A model generated the notes under the pieces. That model was given only the letters and a program-made list of their open reading frames with translations, was not told the DNA's origin and made no database searches. 64,000 nt of DNA. It comes from Calothrix anomala FACHB-343. Its GTDB lineage: Bacteria; Cyanobacteriota; Cyanobacteriia; Cyanobacteriales; Nostocaceae. The DNA is taken from contig NZ_JACJQG010000035.1 in the NCBI RefSeq assembly GCF_014696435.1, positions 25,354 through 89,353 of the forward strand, in the 5' to 3' direction. A program made the translations under genes and the position numbers. Positions 16,453 through 25,853 of the stretch are shown one piece after another. How positions within the stretch are numbered: the stretch's first letter is position 1; each line of letters starts with the position of its first letter.

Positions 16453-19400
16453 CTATACTTCTGGATTATCTTGGGAGAATTTCTTATGAATGCTTCTAGT
16501 CTGCTGTCCGTTAGCAGAAGTTGCTGTCATTAGATATTCGATTAAGCTGTCAGAATAGGGAATGCGGAAATGGAAAGTACCATCTGGCTTGAGTTTGATG
16601 GGATGTCCGGCGATGTTGACGGTTGCGTCTGGTTCGGTTGCGCCGTGAATAATGATTTCTGCGTCGGCGACAAACCAAAAATCAGGATAGGGACGGCTGA
16701 AGACACGCACAGTGCTAGAACGTGCTAGCGTTACCCAAGGTTCGCTTTCTTGTTGATAGCCAATTTCGACGATGTAGTCTCTATCGCTGTTGGGAATGGC
16801 GACAAAGCGATCGCCTGAAAATACCTCACAATCGTACTGTTGTACTAGCTGGGGATGTTGATAACTCAAGTCGAGATGGGTGACATCGTACAGCTTAATT
16901 GTCAGTTGGGAAATTCCACTATTATTTAATAGTTGCTGTTCAGTTTCCGCAAAGTACCAAGTCACATAAGCCCATTTGGCTGTGCGGGGTGTGAGTGTAA
17001 TAGTACTTTCTATCGGTTCGCGATCTGTCTCTAGTAAGCCAGCATTTTCTGGATCTTCTGTACCAACTGGACTGAAAAAGCGCACGGTTTGCGATCGCGC
17101 GATCGCTATCCAATTTTCGCCATCTGCAGCATAGCCAATTTCGGCGATGTAATTGCGATCGCTCACAGGAATTTCGATGACGCTACTTTCGGTTGCGGAA
17201 TCAAATTCATATTGCTGGATAAACTGCGGGGTTTGGTAGCTGAGATCGATTCCCGTGACATCATACAACCGCAAGCTTAATTGACGACCTGATTGTTGCA
17301 ATACTTGCTTGTTGACATCAGAAATTTGCCATGAGACTTGAGCCGATTTTGCGCTTTGATGTGTGAAGGTAATACTGTCTTGGAGATTATCGGCTAAATC
17401 ATCATCATTATCTTCACCGGGTAAAGCGGGGTTGCTAAATACACGCACAGTCGGGGAATGGGCAATTTTCACCCAGCGATCGCCTGTTGTGACATAGCCA
17501 ATTTCGGCGAAGTAATTGCGATCGCTTGCGGGAATGGCTATAAAGCGATCCTGTGCTGTATCGTCACATTCATATTGCTGCACCAAATGGGGAGTCTGAT
17601 AACTCAAATCGATATCAGTCACATCGTACAGTCGCAGCGCTAACCGGGAATCAGCATCTTCTATTGCTTGTTTTTCATTGTCAGAAATGTGCCAAGATGC
17701 ATAAGCCCATTTCGGTGTATGGGGTCTGAGGTTAACGCTATCCTTGACATTACCATTTGTCGCTGCACTAACTTCTGCTGTCTCTACTGGTGCATCGCTG
17801 ATATTATCATTAACTTCCACATCTGGATTATTGCCAGAAATTGATGCCCAAGCGCCAATTCCTACACCAGCTGCTACTGCTGCGCCACCAGCTAATGCGC
17901 CTAAGTTACCCAGAGATACATCTTCTGGTGCATTTGCAGATGTTTCATCTGTTTGTTCTGGGAAATTTGAGACGATTTCGATGATTTCTTCTTCTGTATC
18001 GTCAGGGAATGATTCTGCTGCGTCTGCAACCGCATCTAATGCTAAGTCTTGAACATCAGCTGTATCGGGAATTGTCGCGGCTGTCTCAATGACAGGTAAA
18101 TCTACATCTGCTGTTTGTTCCGTCACATCTGCTACATCATGTATAGTCGCATCTGTGTCAATTACGGGTAAGTCTACATCTGTTATCTGTTCGGGAATGT
18201 CTGGTAAATCTGGGATTGTCGCGGCTGTTTCAATGACAGGTAAATCTTCATCTGCTGTCTGTTCCGTCACATCCCCAACATCGGGAATTGTGGCGGCTGT
18301 TTCAATTATCGGTAAATCTTCACCTGCTGTCTGTTCCGTCACATCCGCAACATCGGGAATTGTCCCTGCTGTTTCAATCACGGGTAAATTTTCGTCTGCT
18401 GTCTGTGCGGTTACATCTGTGGGAATTGTCCCTGCTGTATCCATCACAGGTAATTCAGACTCTGGTGCATCCCAGATAGCATAATTGCTGTTACCGATAG
18501 AAGTATTTTGCTCGGTAGAATTTGCTACTGTATCAGCAACACCAGCTGCTATGGCTGCACCTCCTAAAGCGGCACCGCCAATTGTGGCGATCGCATCTAC
18601 ATTATTAGACTCTAACGGCGGTTGTTCTTCTGCCGCGTTTTGAATATCCGATGCTACTACTTGCTGCCCAGAATTCTCAGTACCTAGAGATGGTTCTTCC
18701 TCTTTGGCTAAATCGCTGTTAGTTGCTGGGGCTTCTGGTATGTGGGGATAGGAAGTATTTACAACTGCTGCTGGGGCTTCTGCATCCCAAGCATTGTCAT
18801 CATTAATACTAACATCCTCAGTCGATGTATTTAGAGATATCGGTTGTGATGGTGGTGCAGTCGGTACTGATTCTACATCTTTATCTGCTGTTTCCGCTTC
18901 TGGCGAGGGTTTTTTGCGGGAAAACACAAACCAGCTACCTAAACCACCCAGTAACAACAAAGGTAATAGAATTAACAATGGCGTTGGTAAAGTGCCATTG
19001 TTACTCGCAGCAGAATTTACTGATGACTCGTTAGGCGCAGCAGTTGTATTTGCATCGGCGGTGGTAGTTGTCGCCTCAGATACAGGTGAGGTATTAGTTG
19101 CAACCGTTGTCGCTTCTGGTGTTGGGGCGTTCGCGGTAGCTAATGTAGGTAATTGTCCTTGAGCGATCGCGGCGGCTTCTGATGTTCTGGCTGTTTCGAT
19201 GGCTTGCTGTCCTGGAGGTGCGATCGCAAAGCCTAAAAAACTAGCCGCGCCAAGGCTGGGATTTTTCTTGTAGACGTAAACTAAAGGTTGGGAAAAGACA
19301 TATTTTTCTTCTGTGGGCGTAGCTTTATCTATGGGGACAACCCGCACGCCAGGTATTTGCGATACTTGATTAGCTAAGGCATAGCTAATTCCGTCATTAC

Positions 19401-20061
19401 CCAATTGTTTGACAATTTCTACAGTATTATCATCAGTCACTTGAGTTGCTGTAGAACCTGTAGCAAAAGTAGCCGCCTTAAAGGCTGGATAAGTCCGAAA
19501 AGTATTGCGAGTGTCGCTAGTTGTCGGACGATCGATCAGACGGATTTTACCCTTAACACCGCCAACTTCCGACCAATCTGTAATTCTTCCTCGGAAAATC
19601 CGCGCAAATTCTCTACTACTCAAGCCACCTTTAAAAGGATTGTCCGCACCGACAATCACCGCTATTTTTTCTCGGTACAAGCGCACTTGCTCTAAACCTT
19701 GTGCCCGTTCTTCTTTCGTCAAGCCACGACCTAATGCGGCGATATCTACACTACCATCTAGTACAGCTTTCAGTGCCGCCTTAGTACCATTCGCTTGAAC
19801 TTCAACCTTCGATCCAGAAAATTGCTGTTCAAAACTTTGTTTGAGGTTTTGGTTGATTGCATTCAAGGCACTTGAGCCATCAATCCGCACTGTAGTCCCA
19901 TTTTCTACTGTTGTTGGTAAGGGAAAAGCGGGAGCATCAGTTGCAGATTGTGCCAGTATCTGTTTTGGTACTAAAAGATTTACAGCCATAGGCATAGTAC
20001 CCACAGCCAGCAGTAATGCCAAACGGAATATTGCACTATCTTGTTTCGATTTTTGCCACAT
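16453..20061 (-). CDS. PstS-like periplasmic binding domain fused to a long linker and three DUF4912 repeats
   Basis: 1,202 aa. A signal peptide (about 1-38, ending near ILAQS) leads into a phosphate-binding-protein-like domain (about 50-290). A Thr/Ala linker is followed by one membrane segment (about 352-374, LLILLPLLLLGGLGSWFVF) and a long acidic region with six to seven copies of a 20-22-residue unit (DLPVIETAATIPD type, about 530-660). Three homologous beta-rich repeats (about 775-875, 895-1000, 1010-1125) share RLYDVTxIDLSYQTP, SDRNYxAEIGY and VRxFS; these I take as DUF4912. The last about 75 residues look like another small Ig-like unit. It is probably anchored in the envelope. Whether it binds phosphate is not evident. 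Confidence 0.75.
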   Translation of the reverse strand: MWQKSKQDSAIFRLALLLAVGTMPMAVNLLVPKQILAQSATDAPAFPLPTTVENGTTVRIDGSSALNAINQNLKQSFEQQFSGSKVEVQANGTKAALKAVLDGSVDIAALGRGLTKEERAQGLEQVRLYREKIAVIVGADNPFKGGLSSREFARIFRGRITDWSEVGGVKGKIRLIDRPTTSDTRNTFRTYPAFKAATFATGSTATQVTDDNTVEIVKQLGNDGISYALANQVSQIPGVRVVPIDKATPTEEKYVFSQPLVYVYKKNPSLGAASFLGFAIAPPGQQAIETARTSEAAAIAQGQLPTLATANAPTPEATTVATNTSPVSEATTTTADANTTAAPNESSVNSAASNNGTLPTPLLILLPLLLLGGLGSWFVFSRKKPSPEAETADKDVESVPTAPPSQPISLNTSTEDVSINDDNAWDAEAPAAVVNTSYPHIPEAPATNSDLAKEEEPSLGTENSGQQVVASDIQNAAEEQPPLESNNVDAIATIGGAALGGAAIAAGVADTVANSTEQNTSIGNSNYAIWDAPESELPVMDTAGTIPTDVTAQTADENLPVIETAGTIPDVADVTEQTAGEDLPIIETAATIPDVGDVTEQTADEDLPVIETAATIPDLPDIPEQITDVDLPVIDTDATIHDVADVTEQTADVDLPVIETAATIPDTADVQDLALDAVADAAESFPDDTEEEIIEIVSNFPEQTDETSANAPEDVSLGNLGALAGGAAVAAGVGIGAWASISGNNPDVEVNDNISDAPVETAEVSAATNGNVKDSVNLRPHTPKWAYASWHISDNEKQAIEDADSRLALRLYDVTDIDLSYQTPHLVQQYECDDTAQDRFIAIPASDRNYFAEIGYVTTGDRWVKIAHSPTVRVFSNPALPGEDNDDDLADNLQDSITFTHQSAKSAQVSWQISDVNKQVLQQSGRQLSLRLYDVTGIDLSYQTPQFIQQYEFDSATESSVIEIPVSDRNYIAEIGYAADGENWIAIARSQTVRFFSPVGTEDPENAGLLETDREPIESTITLTPRTAKWAYVTWYFAETEQQLLNNSGISQLTIKLYDVTHLDLSYQHPQLVQQYDCEVFSGDRFVAIPNSDRDYIVEIGYQQESEPWVTLARSSTVRVFSRPYPDFWFVADAEIIIHGATEPDATVNIAGHPIKLKPDGTFHFRIPYSDSLIEYLMTATSANGQQTRSIHKKFSQDNPEV

Positions 20062-20915
20062 ATGCTCCTTATCAGGGTACAGAAATACAGAAATTCGGCC
20101 AGCTTTAACGTTATGTTTATATACGATTAAATAGGAGACGCGCTAATTATACATCTCCATAAACTTTCTTCTAAATTTACTTTGAACCTGATTCTGGACG
20201 TAATACTGCGTCTAACTTTATCTTGTCTGCCCTCCAGATTCATAGACTGTTTATTTTTTTTAAAGTATCTCAGCTGTAGGTTTCCAGCCAAGTTTGCAGA
20301 TATGGCTGCTGAAAGTTGACTGTTGACCGTTGACTGTTAACCGGGTTTTATTTTAGCTTGATGTCTTAATCTCTCTGGCTACAGCTATCAGGGACTTGCA
20401 AATAAAAAAATATTCCAATCATTAACTTACCAAATCCGCAACTCGTAGGGGCGGGGTAACCCATTGGTGTCAACTTAACGCGAAACCCACTTGGTGAAGA
20501 GGTTTCGCCCTCACTCCCAGCCCCTCGCTTACCCAATAAACCGCCGTCACCCTCGAAGGGTGCGGCTAATTGAACATGAGCTTACCTGCGTGGGCTAAGA
20601 AAATCTAGCCCACGCAGGTGGGCTTTGTAACGTTAGCCCCAGGCTTACAGCCTGTGGGCGATCTGTTGGGTAAGTCAGAGATACTTAAGTTGACACAGGT
20701 GGGCGTAACCCCGCCCCTACGAGTTGGCATAATTTATTTTTTGGAGTTCCCTAAGTACAAATATTTTCTTTAGTTGAATTTACCAAGACTGAAGTAGCGA
20801 AAATTTTCTTGATTATTCAATGCTCAATAGTCAATGGTCATAGAGACGCGATTAATCGCGTCTGTACAATTGTCCCCCTTGTCTCCCTTGTCCTCCTTGT
20901 CCTTCTTCCTAACCC
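20062..20915. repeat. Intergenic region with dispersed nested-palindrome repeat, copy 2 (core 20467-20696)
   Basis: The core has perfect 12-bp inverted ends (gtgtcaacttaa, ttaagttgacac) and lies within an outer palindrome with arms aactcgtaggggcggggt (20440-20457) and its complement (about 20710-20727). It is co-linear with 4033-4262 except that 20575-20627 is inverted. A short ttgac heptamer run lies at about 20318-20340. A palindrome gagacgcgattaatcgcgtc (20843-20862) lies in a 32-bp unit that recurs at 53724-53755. Confidence 0.85.
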
Positions 20916-21791
20916 CTAACCCCTATTTTGAACGCCATTGAGGAACATGGGCACAAATTTCTCCATAAATGCTTGAGGATCTCGTTCCCATGCTTTTTGG
21001 GCAACTTGAAGCCTTGTGAATTGCAATTCCGGTGCTAGCAATGTTTGTGGTAACCGTTCCATTAGGTATTGGGGACGTTGCCATACAGGCATAGTATTAG
21101 CCACATCCATTAACTTAGCAACTCGTCGCAGTTCTGCACCTAAGGTAATATCCATCCCAGACTCAAAAGCCGCTTGTTCAATTGCTGCATACTTGCACTT
21201 GGCTTGCTCAACTTTTTGCCGATGTTCTGGGCTTTTATCTGCTATTTGTGCTAACCAACGATTACCCCAGCGCACATGTCCGGCTTCCTCTGGCAAAATC
21301 CTTTCTATGGTTTCGCGAATTTTAAGATTTTCTTCAGTTTGTGGTGCTTGTTTTAATGCATATATGTGAGCAGAGAAATACTCACAACCACGCTTTTCGG
21401 TAATGTTAATCGCTGCTAACCCAGAAATTACAGCGTCTTCTAAGTCAGTTTTGGTATTGAAGTAGTCTCGATCTATGAGGCGATCGAATTCGTCGATATA
21501 AGAAGTCCCTGGTGGTTTGCCAATATCTGCCCCTAAATCTACCAGCAAATCTGTCAGCCACATAGCATGACGCGCTTCATCAGATATATGGTGTGATAAA
21601 TCTTTAATCAGTTCCTTGGGCTGTCCATCTAGCTGTTCAATTACCTCTGTCAAGTCTTTGCAACTGCGTTGTTCGCTGTATCGGTAGCGGTTGAGGATAA
21701 TTAAATGCAATTCGCGATCGCTTACTACTCTTTTGAGAATATCGCGCGCGCTCATTCCGTTCGGAGATTTTCTGGGATAGATAACTGTCAT
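20916..21791 (-). CDS. Ferritin-like di-iron domain protein
   Basis: 291 aa, mostly helical. The spacing of candidate metal ligands fits a four-helix ferritin-like bundle: Glu/Arg in RYSEQRS, EARH at about 72-75, ITEKRGCEYF about 130-140, and EEAGH at about 172-176. I cannot name the substrate; relatives are usually annotated only as ferritin-like domain proteins in cyanobacteria. The long C-terminal helix region (about 200-291) lacks further motifs. It is monocistronic. The ATG at 21791 gives MTVIYPRKSPNGMSARDIL; an alternative start at MSARDIL would remove a variable leader. Confidence 0.7.
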   Translation of the reverse strand: MTVIYPRKSPNGMSARDILKRVVSDRELHLIILNRYRYSEQRSCKDLTEVIEQLDGQPKELIKDLSHHISDEARHAMWLTDLLVDLGADIGKPPGTSYIDEFDRLIDRDYFNTKTDLEDAVISGLAAINITEKRGCEYFSAHIYALKQAPQTEENLKIRETIERILPEEAGHVRWGNRWLAQIADKSPEHRQKVEQAKCKYAAIEQAAFESGMDITLGAELRRVAKLMDVANTMPVWQRPQYLMERLPQTLLAPELQFTRLQVAQKAWERDPQAFMEKFVPMFLNGVQNRG

Positions 21792-22239
21792 AGTTGGATT
21801 AACTTTTGTTAACTATGTTTTCATCTGCTTTTGATGGTAACTTAGTTACCTTTGATCAAACAGCAGCAAGCTGGAGAATCTTACTTCTCAGTAAAATCCC
21901 TGCCTTCTCGAGAATCAACTCATCGGCAATTTCCCAGAAATTACGGTTTTGGACTTTCTGAGAATTTCCCCCTCAAATATAAATAACTGTAATAAACCAG
22001 CAATTGACCTTAAGACAGGCTTATATCTTTTTGGAGAACATCCTGAAGCTAGATGCCTATGCATAATAAGCATTTGCGGCTGATGCCATATAGTTTTCTT
22101 CCGCGATAAAGTAATATTTATTGTTAAGTTTTGTTGCAAAAATCTATTTTGTAGCTGTTGTTACAGAATTGTTTGCTATATTAATTAAAAGAAAGACGAA
22201 ACCAATTATTTATAACTAAAAAATAGAGAGGACTAGGTT
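21792..22239. other. Intergenic region between divergent genes
   Basis: 448 bp, AT-rich. The last 70 bp form the leader of the 66-aa gene, including a good ribosome binding site (agagagga, about 22224-22231). I see nothing else that is clearly structured. Confidence 0.5.
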
Positions 22240-22440
22240 ATGTCTATTGAAGAAAAATCTCGTGCAATTATGGTGCGTCAATATCAAGAAGTAAAGAAAC
22301 GTCAACAATCGATGCTGATGCGTAGCGCACAAGAACTTGGTCTTCCTGAAGAAATGTCTCATTATTGGAATCCTATTCAAGGTAAAGTAGACCAAGCTTC
22401 GCGTACACTTTATGGCAGTAGCCACGCTGGTATGAGTTAG
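22240..22440 (+). CDS. Small conserved cyanobacterial protein, 66 aa
   Basis: 66 aa, highly charged at the N-terminus (MSIEEKSRAIMVRQYQEVKKR), then LPEEMSHYWNPIQGKVDQAS and a Gly/Ser-rich tail. No membrane segment or cysteine is present. A strong Shine-Dalgarno stretch eight bases upstream of the ATG makes it a convincing gene. I do not know its function. A rho-independent terminator lies 80 bp downstream and likely ends its transcript. Confidence 0.75.
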   Translation: MSIEEKSRAIMVRQYQEVKKRQQSMLMRSAQELGLPEEMSHYWNPIQGKVDQASRTLYGSSHAGMS

Positions 22441-22485
22441 GTTGGAAGTGTAATTTAGCTGAGTTCAAGGAGAAACAAATACACC

Positions 22486-22536
22486 ATGACTGATAAATCA
22501 GGTGTCTCAGCTTTAATCAAAACCCCCTTAATTTGA
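22486..22536 (+). CDS. Possible 16-codon ORF with good ribosome binding site
   Basis: ATG at 22486 follows caaggag by about 13 bases and encodes MTDKSGVSALIKTPLI before TGA. The last codons lie inside the terminator hairpin at 22519-22547, so translation would cover the left arm. It could be a tiny regulatory peptide or a chance frame. Confidence 0.2.
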   Translation: MTDKSGVSALIKTPLI

Positions 22537-22547
22537 AAGGGGGTTTT
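22519..22547 (+). terminator. Rho-independent terminator
   Basis: Arms aaaaccccctt (22519-22529) and aagggggtttt (22537-22547) with a 7-base loop. The flanking A and T runs make it work in either direction. It ends the 66-aa gene's transcript. Confidence 0.8.
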
Positions 22548-22576
22548 GCATCCTGATAACGATTAACTTAAAAAAA

Positions 22577-22599
22577 AAGCCACCCTCAGGGGTGGCTTA
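22577..22599 (-). terminator. Terminator of glnA
   Basis: On the minus strand the hairpin agccacccctgagggtggct is followed by an unbroken run of nine T residues, about 95 bp after the glnA stop codon. This is a textbook intrinsic terminator. Confidence 0.85.
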
Positions 22600-22692
22600 A
22601 AAATTAGCAGCAAGAAATATTCAGTTGCAAAAGGTAGAAAACTTATCTCTTCAGCTTTCTTTCCTGATGCCTGCTGATGCTAGTTATCAAAA

Positions 22693-24108
22693 TTAGCAAT
22701 CGTAGTACAGATAAAATTCGTAAGGATGAGGACGTAGTTGTAACTGCTTAACTTCGTTAACTAGCTTGTACTCAATCCAGTTTTGGATAAAGTCTTCTGT
22801 GAATACACCAGTATCTGTTAAGAAAGCATGATCGTTTTCCAGCGCTGACAATGCTAAATCTAGAGAACCGGGCGTAGAAGGAATCTTCGCCAGTTCTTCT
22901 GGAGATAGTTCATAGATGTTCTTATCTAAAGGTTCGCCGGGATGGATTTTATTTTTGATACCATCAATACCAGCACAAAGCATAGCAGCAAACGCTAAGT
23001 AAGGGTTAGAGGTAGCGTCTGGACAACGGAACTCTAAACGCTTGGCTTTGGGGTTATTACCAGACAGAGGAATCCGCACAGAAGCAGAACGGTTACCTTG
23101 GGAGTAAGCCAAGTTAACTGGTGCTTCATAACCAGGTACTAGACGCTTGTAAGAGTTGGTGGTGGGGTTGGTGATTCCCAATAATGCTGGTGCGTGTTTG
23201 AGGATACCACCGATGTAATACAGTGCCATTTCGCTCAAACCAGCATATTTATCACCGCCAAATAGGGGTTTACCATCTTTCCAGATAGACTGGTGACAGT
23301 GCATACCCGAACCGTTATCACCAAAAATGGGTTTTGGCATAAAGGTGACGGTTTTACCATATTTTCTGGCAACGTTCTTGATGACATATTTGTAAGTCAT
23401 CAGCCAGTCTGCTGCTTCGATTAGCTTACCAAATCTAAAACCCAGTTCGCATTGACCACCGGTGGCAACTTCGTGGTGCTGCTTTTCAATGGGTACGCCG
23501 CAAGCTGCCATTGTTAACAGCATTTCTGTACGGATATCTTGGAAGCTATCAGTGGGCGGTACTGGGAAGTAGCCTTCTTTGAAGCGTGTTTTATAACCTA
23601 AGTTGGGACTTTCTTTTCTACCTGTGTTCCAACGACCTTCTACAGAATCTACATGGTAGTAGCCTTCGTTAGCGGTTTGGTCATAACGGACATCATCAAA
23701 AATGAAAAATTCGGCTTCAGGGCCAAAGAAGGCTGTGTCACCAAGTCCTGTAGAAACTAAGTAGTCTACGGCTTTTTGAGCAATAACGCGGGGACAGCGA
23801 TTATACCATTCGCCTGTGCGAGGTTCTTTAATGCTACAAATTATACTTAGTGTTGGCTCTTTCATGAATGGATCGATCCAGGCAGTGTTTGGATCGAGAA
23901 CCATTGTCATGTCTGACTCTTCGATGCCTTTCCAACCCCGAATACTGGAACCGTCGAAAGGTACACCATCAGTGAATGAACTCTCATCGATTTGGTTATG
24001 GTACACAGTGAGGTGCTGCCATGTCCCTGGTGCATCGATGAATTTGAGATCAATCATCTGAATTTTTTCGTCTTGAATTCTTTTCAAGACTTCTTGTGGG
24101 GTTGTCAT
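22693..24108 (-). CDS. glnA: Glutamine synthetase type I
   Basis: 471 aa, full length. It catalyses the ATP-dependent amidation of glutamate to glutamine, the entry point for ammonium in the GS-GOGAT cycle. Signature segments are present: [30 protein letters not shown] (metal site), the ATP-binding [35 protein letters not shown], and [20 protein letters not shown]. The enzyme is a dodecamer in the cytoplasm. Cyanobacterial GSI is controlled by small inactivating factors and by NtcA rather than by adenylylation; the Tyr of the NIYELSPEE loop is nevertheless present. The start [20 protein letters not shown] is typical. Confidence 0.97.
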   Translation of the reverse strand: MTTPQEVLKRIQDEKIQMIDLKFIDAPGTWQHLTVYHNQIDESSFTDGVPFDGSSIRGWKGIEESDMTMVLDPNTAWIDPFMKEPTLSIICSIKEPRTGEWYNRCPRVIAQKAVDYLVSTGLGDTAFFGPEAEFFIFDDVRYDQTANEGYYHVDSVEGRWNTGRKESPNLGYKTRFKEGYFPVPPTDSFQDIRTEMLLTMAACGVPIEKQHHEVATGGQCELGFRFGKLIEAADWLMTYKYVIKNVARKYGKTVTFMPKPIFGDNGSGMHCHQSIWKDGKPLFGGDKYAGLSEMALYYIGGILKHAPALLGITNPTTNSYKRLVPGYEAPVNLAYSQGNRSASVRIPLSGNNPKAKRLEFRCPDATSNPYLAFAAMLCAGIDGIKNKIHPGEPLDKNIYELSPEELAKIPSTPGSLDLALSALENDHAFLTDTGVFTEDFIQNWIEYKLVNEVKQLQLRPHPYEFYLYYDC

Positions 24109-24197
24109 TGTTACTCCTTCTCTGCCAATTAAATAAACTCAACCTAGAATCTTCAAAGCTTGCTGACCCTGCTGAGATGAACCCAATTGTGACACAC

Positions 24198-24248
24198 CTG
24201 GAATATCCTAATGATAGGAGATTAAGAAAATTTGTAGTTTTTGTTACA
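24198..24248 (-). promoter_or_regulatory. NtcA-activated promoter of glnA
   Basis: tgtagtttttgttaca (24233-24248) matches the NtcA consensus GTA-N8-TAC with its flanking T/A. Reading toward glnA, the next TAN3T hexamer is taggat (24205-24210 on the complementary strand), 23 bases from the site. That is the spacing of class II NtcA-dependent promoters, where the site replaces the -35 box. Expression should rise under nitrogen limitation. Confidence 0.8.
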
Positions 24249-24465
24249 GTTCTTTTAGTTTCCGAGTTATTTAACCTTTCTGTAACATCTGTACAAAACT
24301 CAAACATATCATCTCATAGGGGGCAACTTTGGCATAAAATCCTTAAGTAGCGGATAGATTGTTTTGTGCCGAAATCTATATTGTAATTGGCACAAAAAAT
24401 GACTGTGCATAAAAGCAGCCAAATAAATATCAAACCATAGATAGTATTGATTGGGAGAAACCAGA

Positions 24466-24975
24466 ATGCGCGATGCAGTAACAACTTTAATTAAGAATTA
24501 TGACGTAGTTGGACGGTATTTTGACCGGAATGCGCTCGACAGCCTTAAATCCTACTTTGATAGTGGTACTGCAAGAGTTCAAGCTGCGGGAGCAATCAAT
24601 TCCAATGCAGCTGCAATTGTCAAGCAGTCTGGTGCTAAATTATTTGAAGAATTGCCAGAGTTGATTCGCCCTAGCGGGAATGCTTATACAACTCGTCGTT
24701 ATGCAGCTTGTCTGCGCGATATGGATTACTACTTGCGCTATGCTACATACGCGCTAGTGGCTGGCAATACCAATGTATTGGATGAGCGGGTACTACAAGG
24801 GTTGCGCGAAACTTACAATTCTTTAGGCGTACCCATCGGCCCTACAGTACGCGGCGTACAAATTATGAAGGATATCGTCAAGGCACAAGTAGCAGCAGCA
24901 GGCGTGGCTAATACCGCCTTTGTTGATGAGCCATTTGACCATATCACTCGCGAATTGAGCGAAACCGATATCTAA
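24466..24975 (+). CDS. apcF: Allophycocyanin beta-18 subunit
   Basis: 169 aa from MRDAVTTLIKNYDVVGRYF at 24466, with gggaga as ribosome binding site. An in-frame TTG at 24451 is less likely to be the start. It is a phycobiliprotein of the phycobilisome core that replaces one allophycocyanin beta subunit in a terminal emitter disc beside ApcE. Chromophore attachment is by Cys82 in RRYAACLRDMDYYLRYA, and the globin-like helices and C-terminal FDHITRELSE are typical. It has the divergent beta-18 sequence rather than ApcB. It is divergent from glnA and followed by its own terminator, so it is monocistronic. Confidence 0.9.
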   Translation: MRDAVTTLIKNYDVVGRYFDRNALDSLKSYFDSGTARVQAAGAINSNAAAIVKQSGAKLFEELPELIRPSGNAYTTRRYAACLRDMDYYLRYATYALVAGNTNVLDERVLQGLRETYNSLGVPIGPTVRGVQIMKDIVKAQVAAAGVANTAFVDEPFDHITRELSETDI

Positions 24976-25018
24976 ATCTCTGGGGCGGGCAATTGTCCAC
25001 CCCTTAATCATATTAATG

Positions 25019-25061
25019 GCGATCGCTCTTCAAAACTTTTGGCAAGAGCGATCGCTTTTTT
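25019..25061 (+). terminator. Terminator of apcF built from two HIP1 octamers
   Basis: Perfect 12-bp arms gcgatcgctctt (25019-25030) and aagagcgatcgc (25044-25055), followed by six T residues. Each arm is a HIP1 palindrome plus four bases. It lies 44 bp after the apcF stop codon. Confidence 0.85.
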
Positions 25062-25256
25062 CGTAATACATAAAACTGCGATTAATCCAAAAAATTAAAG
25101 GATAAATTAACATTTGCAGATTTGCTAATTAATCTGCTTTTGTCAATGAGCAATTTTGCGGATACAAAAATATCAATGGGGGTCTTCAATTTTGAATTGT
25201 AAAATTTTGAATTCCCCAAGAGTGAAGATGGCAGCGAGGAAAATTAGTTACAAAAA

Positions 25257-25736
25257 TTAATAATATTCAATCAGTAACGGCCCTTCGGGAATGAAGCGAG
25301 AGGTAAAGTTAGTTTTTTTACCTAAAACTTTTAAAGCAGCTACAGGGATGGGTGCTTTTAACGGTTTTAACTCTTTGACTTCCCAAAAAATTGCCCAAGT
25401 AGGTTTATCTGTTGCAGTCGATGGCGGACGAAACTGAGATTTACCTGCATATCTACCATTGCGCGAATTTCCATGACCAATATATAAACCTTGCCAAGCA
25501 GCTTCTGAGTTTAGCGGTTGATTAACACAGTTAGAAGCGTAAATTAATACTTCTACTTCTTTATCTCCCCGTAATTCATCGGCTTTACGGAAGACTTCAA
25601 AAGCCATGCTACCAAAAGCGACTTTAATTGTTTCATCGCTGAGTTCGTTTTCTAGCTTTTCCATTGTTTCCAATGCAGATAGCAAGTGCATCTCCGGAAC
25701 AGGTGCCAGAATTGCAAAGGAATTTGTTTTAGCCAT
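25257..25736 (-). CDS. Unrecognised protein, 159 aa
   Basis: 159 aa starting MAKTNSFAILAPVPEMHLLS. I do not recognise a family. The middle part, AWQGLYIGHGNSRNGRYAGK, followed by PTWAIFWEVKELKPLKAPIPV, suggests a compact alpha/beta fold. There is no signal peptide, membrane segment or cysteine cluster. It is monocistronic and sits at the left edge of the accessory island, in sequence that looks like the normal chromosome. It is probably a cytoplasmic protein restricted to cyanobacteria. Confidence 0.6.
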   Translation of the reverse strand: MAKTNSFAILAPVPEMHLLSALETMEKLENELSDETIKVAFGSMAFEVFRKADELRGDKEVEVLIYASNCVNQPLNSEAAWQGLYIGHGNSRNGRYAGKSQFRPPSTATDKPTWAIFWEVKELKPLKAPIPVAALKVLGKKTNFTSRFIPEGPLLIEYY

Positions 25737-25853
25737 GTTCTGTCCCCATATCTTAGCCTTGTCATTATAGTTACGTTTCTGGGAAACCTAAAGGAACACA
25801 GATGAAGATAACTGCGATCGCCCTAAATCCGGCACAATAGAATCCCCAGAGAG

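Noticed and set aside
18080-18480. 131-codon plus-strand repeat protein
   Set aside because: It is the complement of the acidic repeats in the 1,202-aa gene; it has no ribosome binding site.
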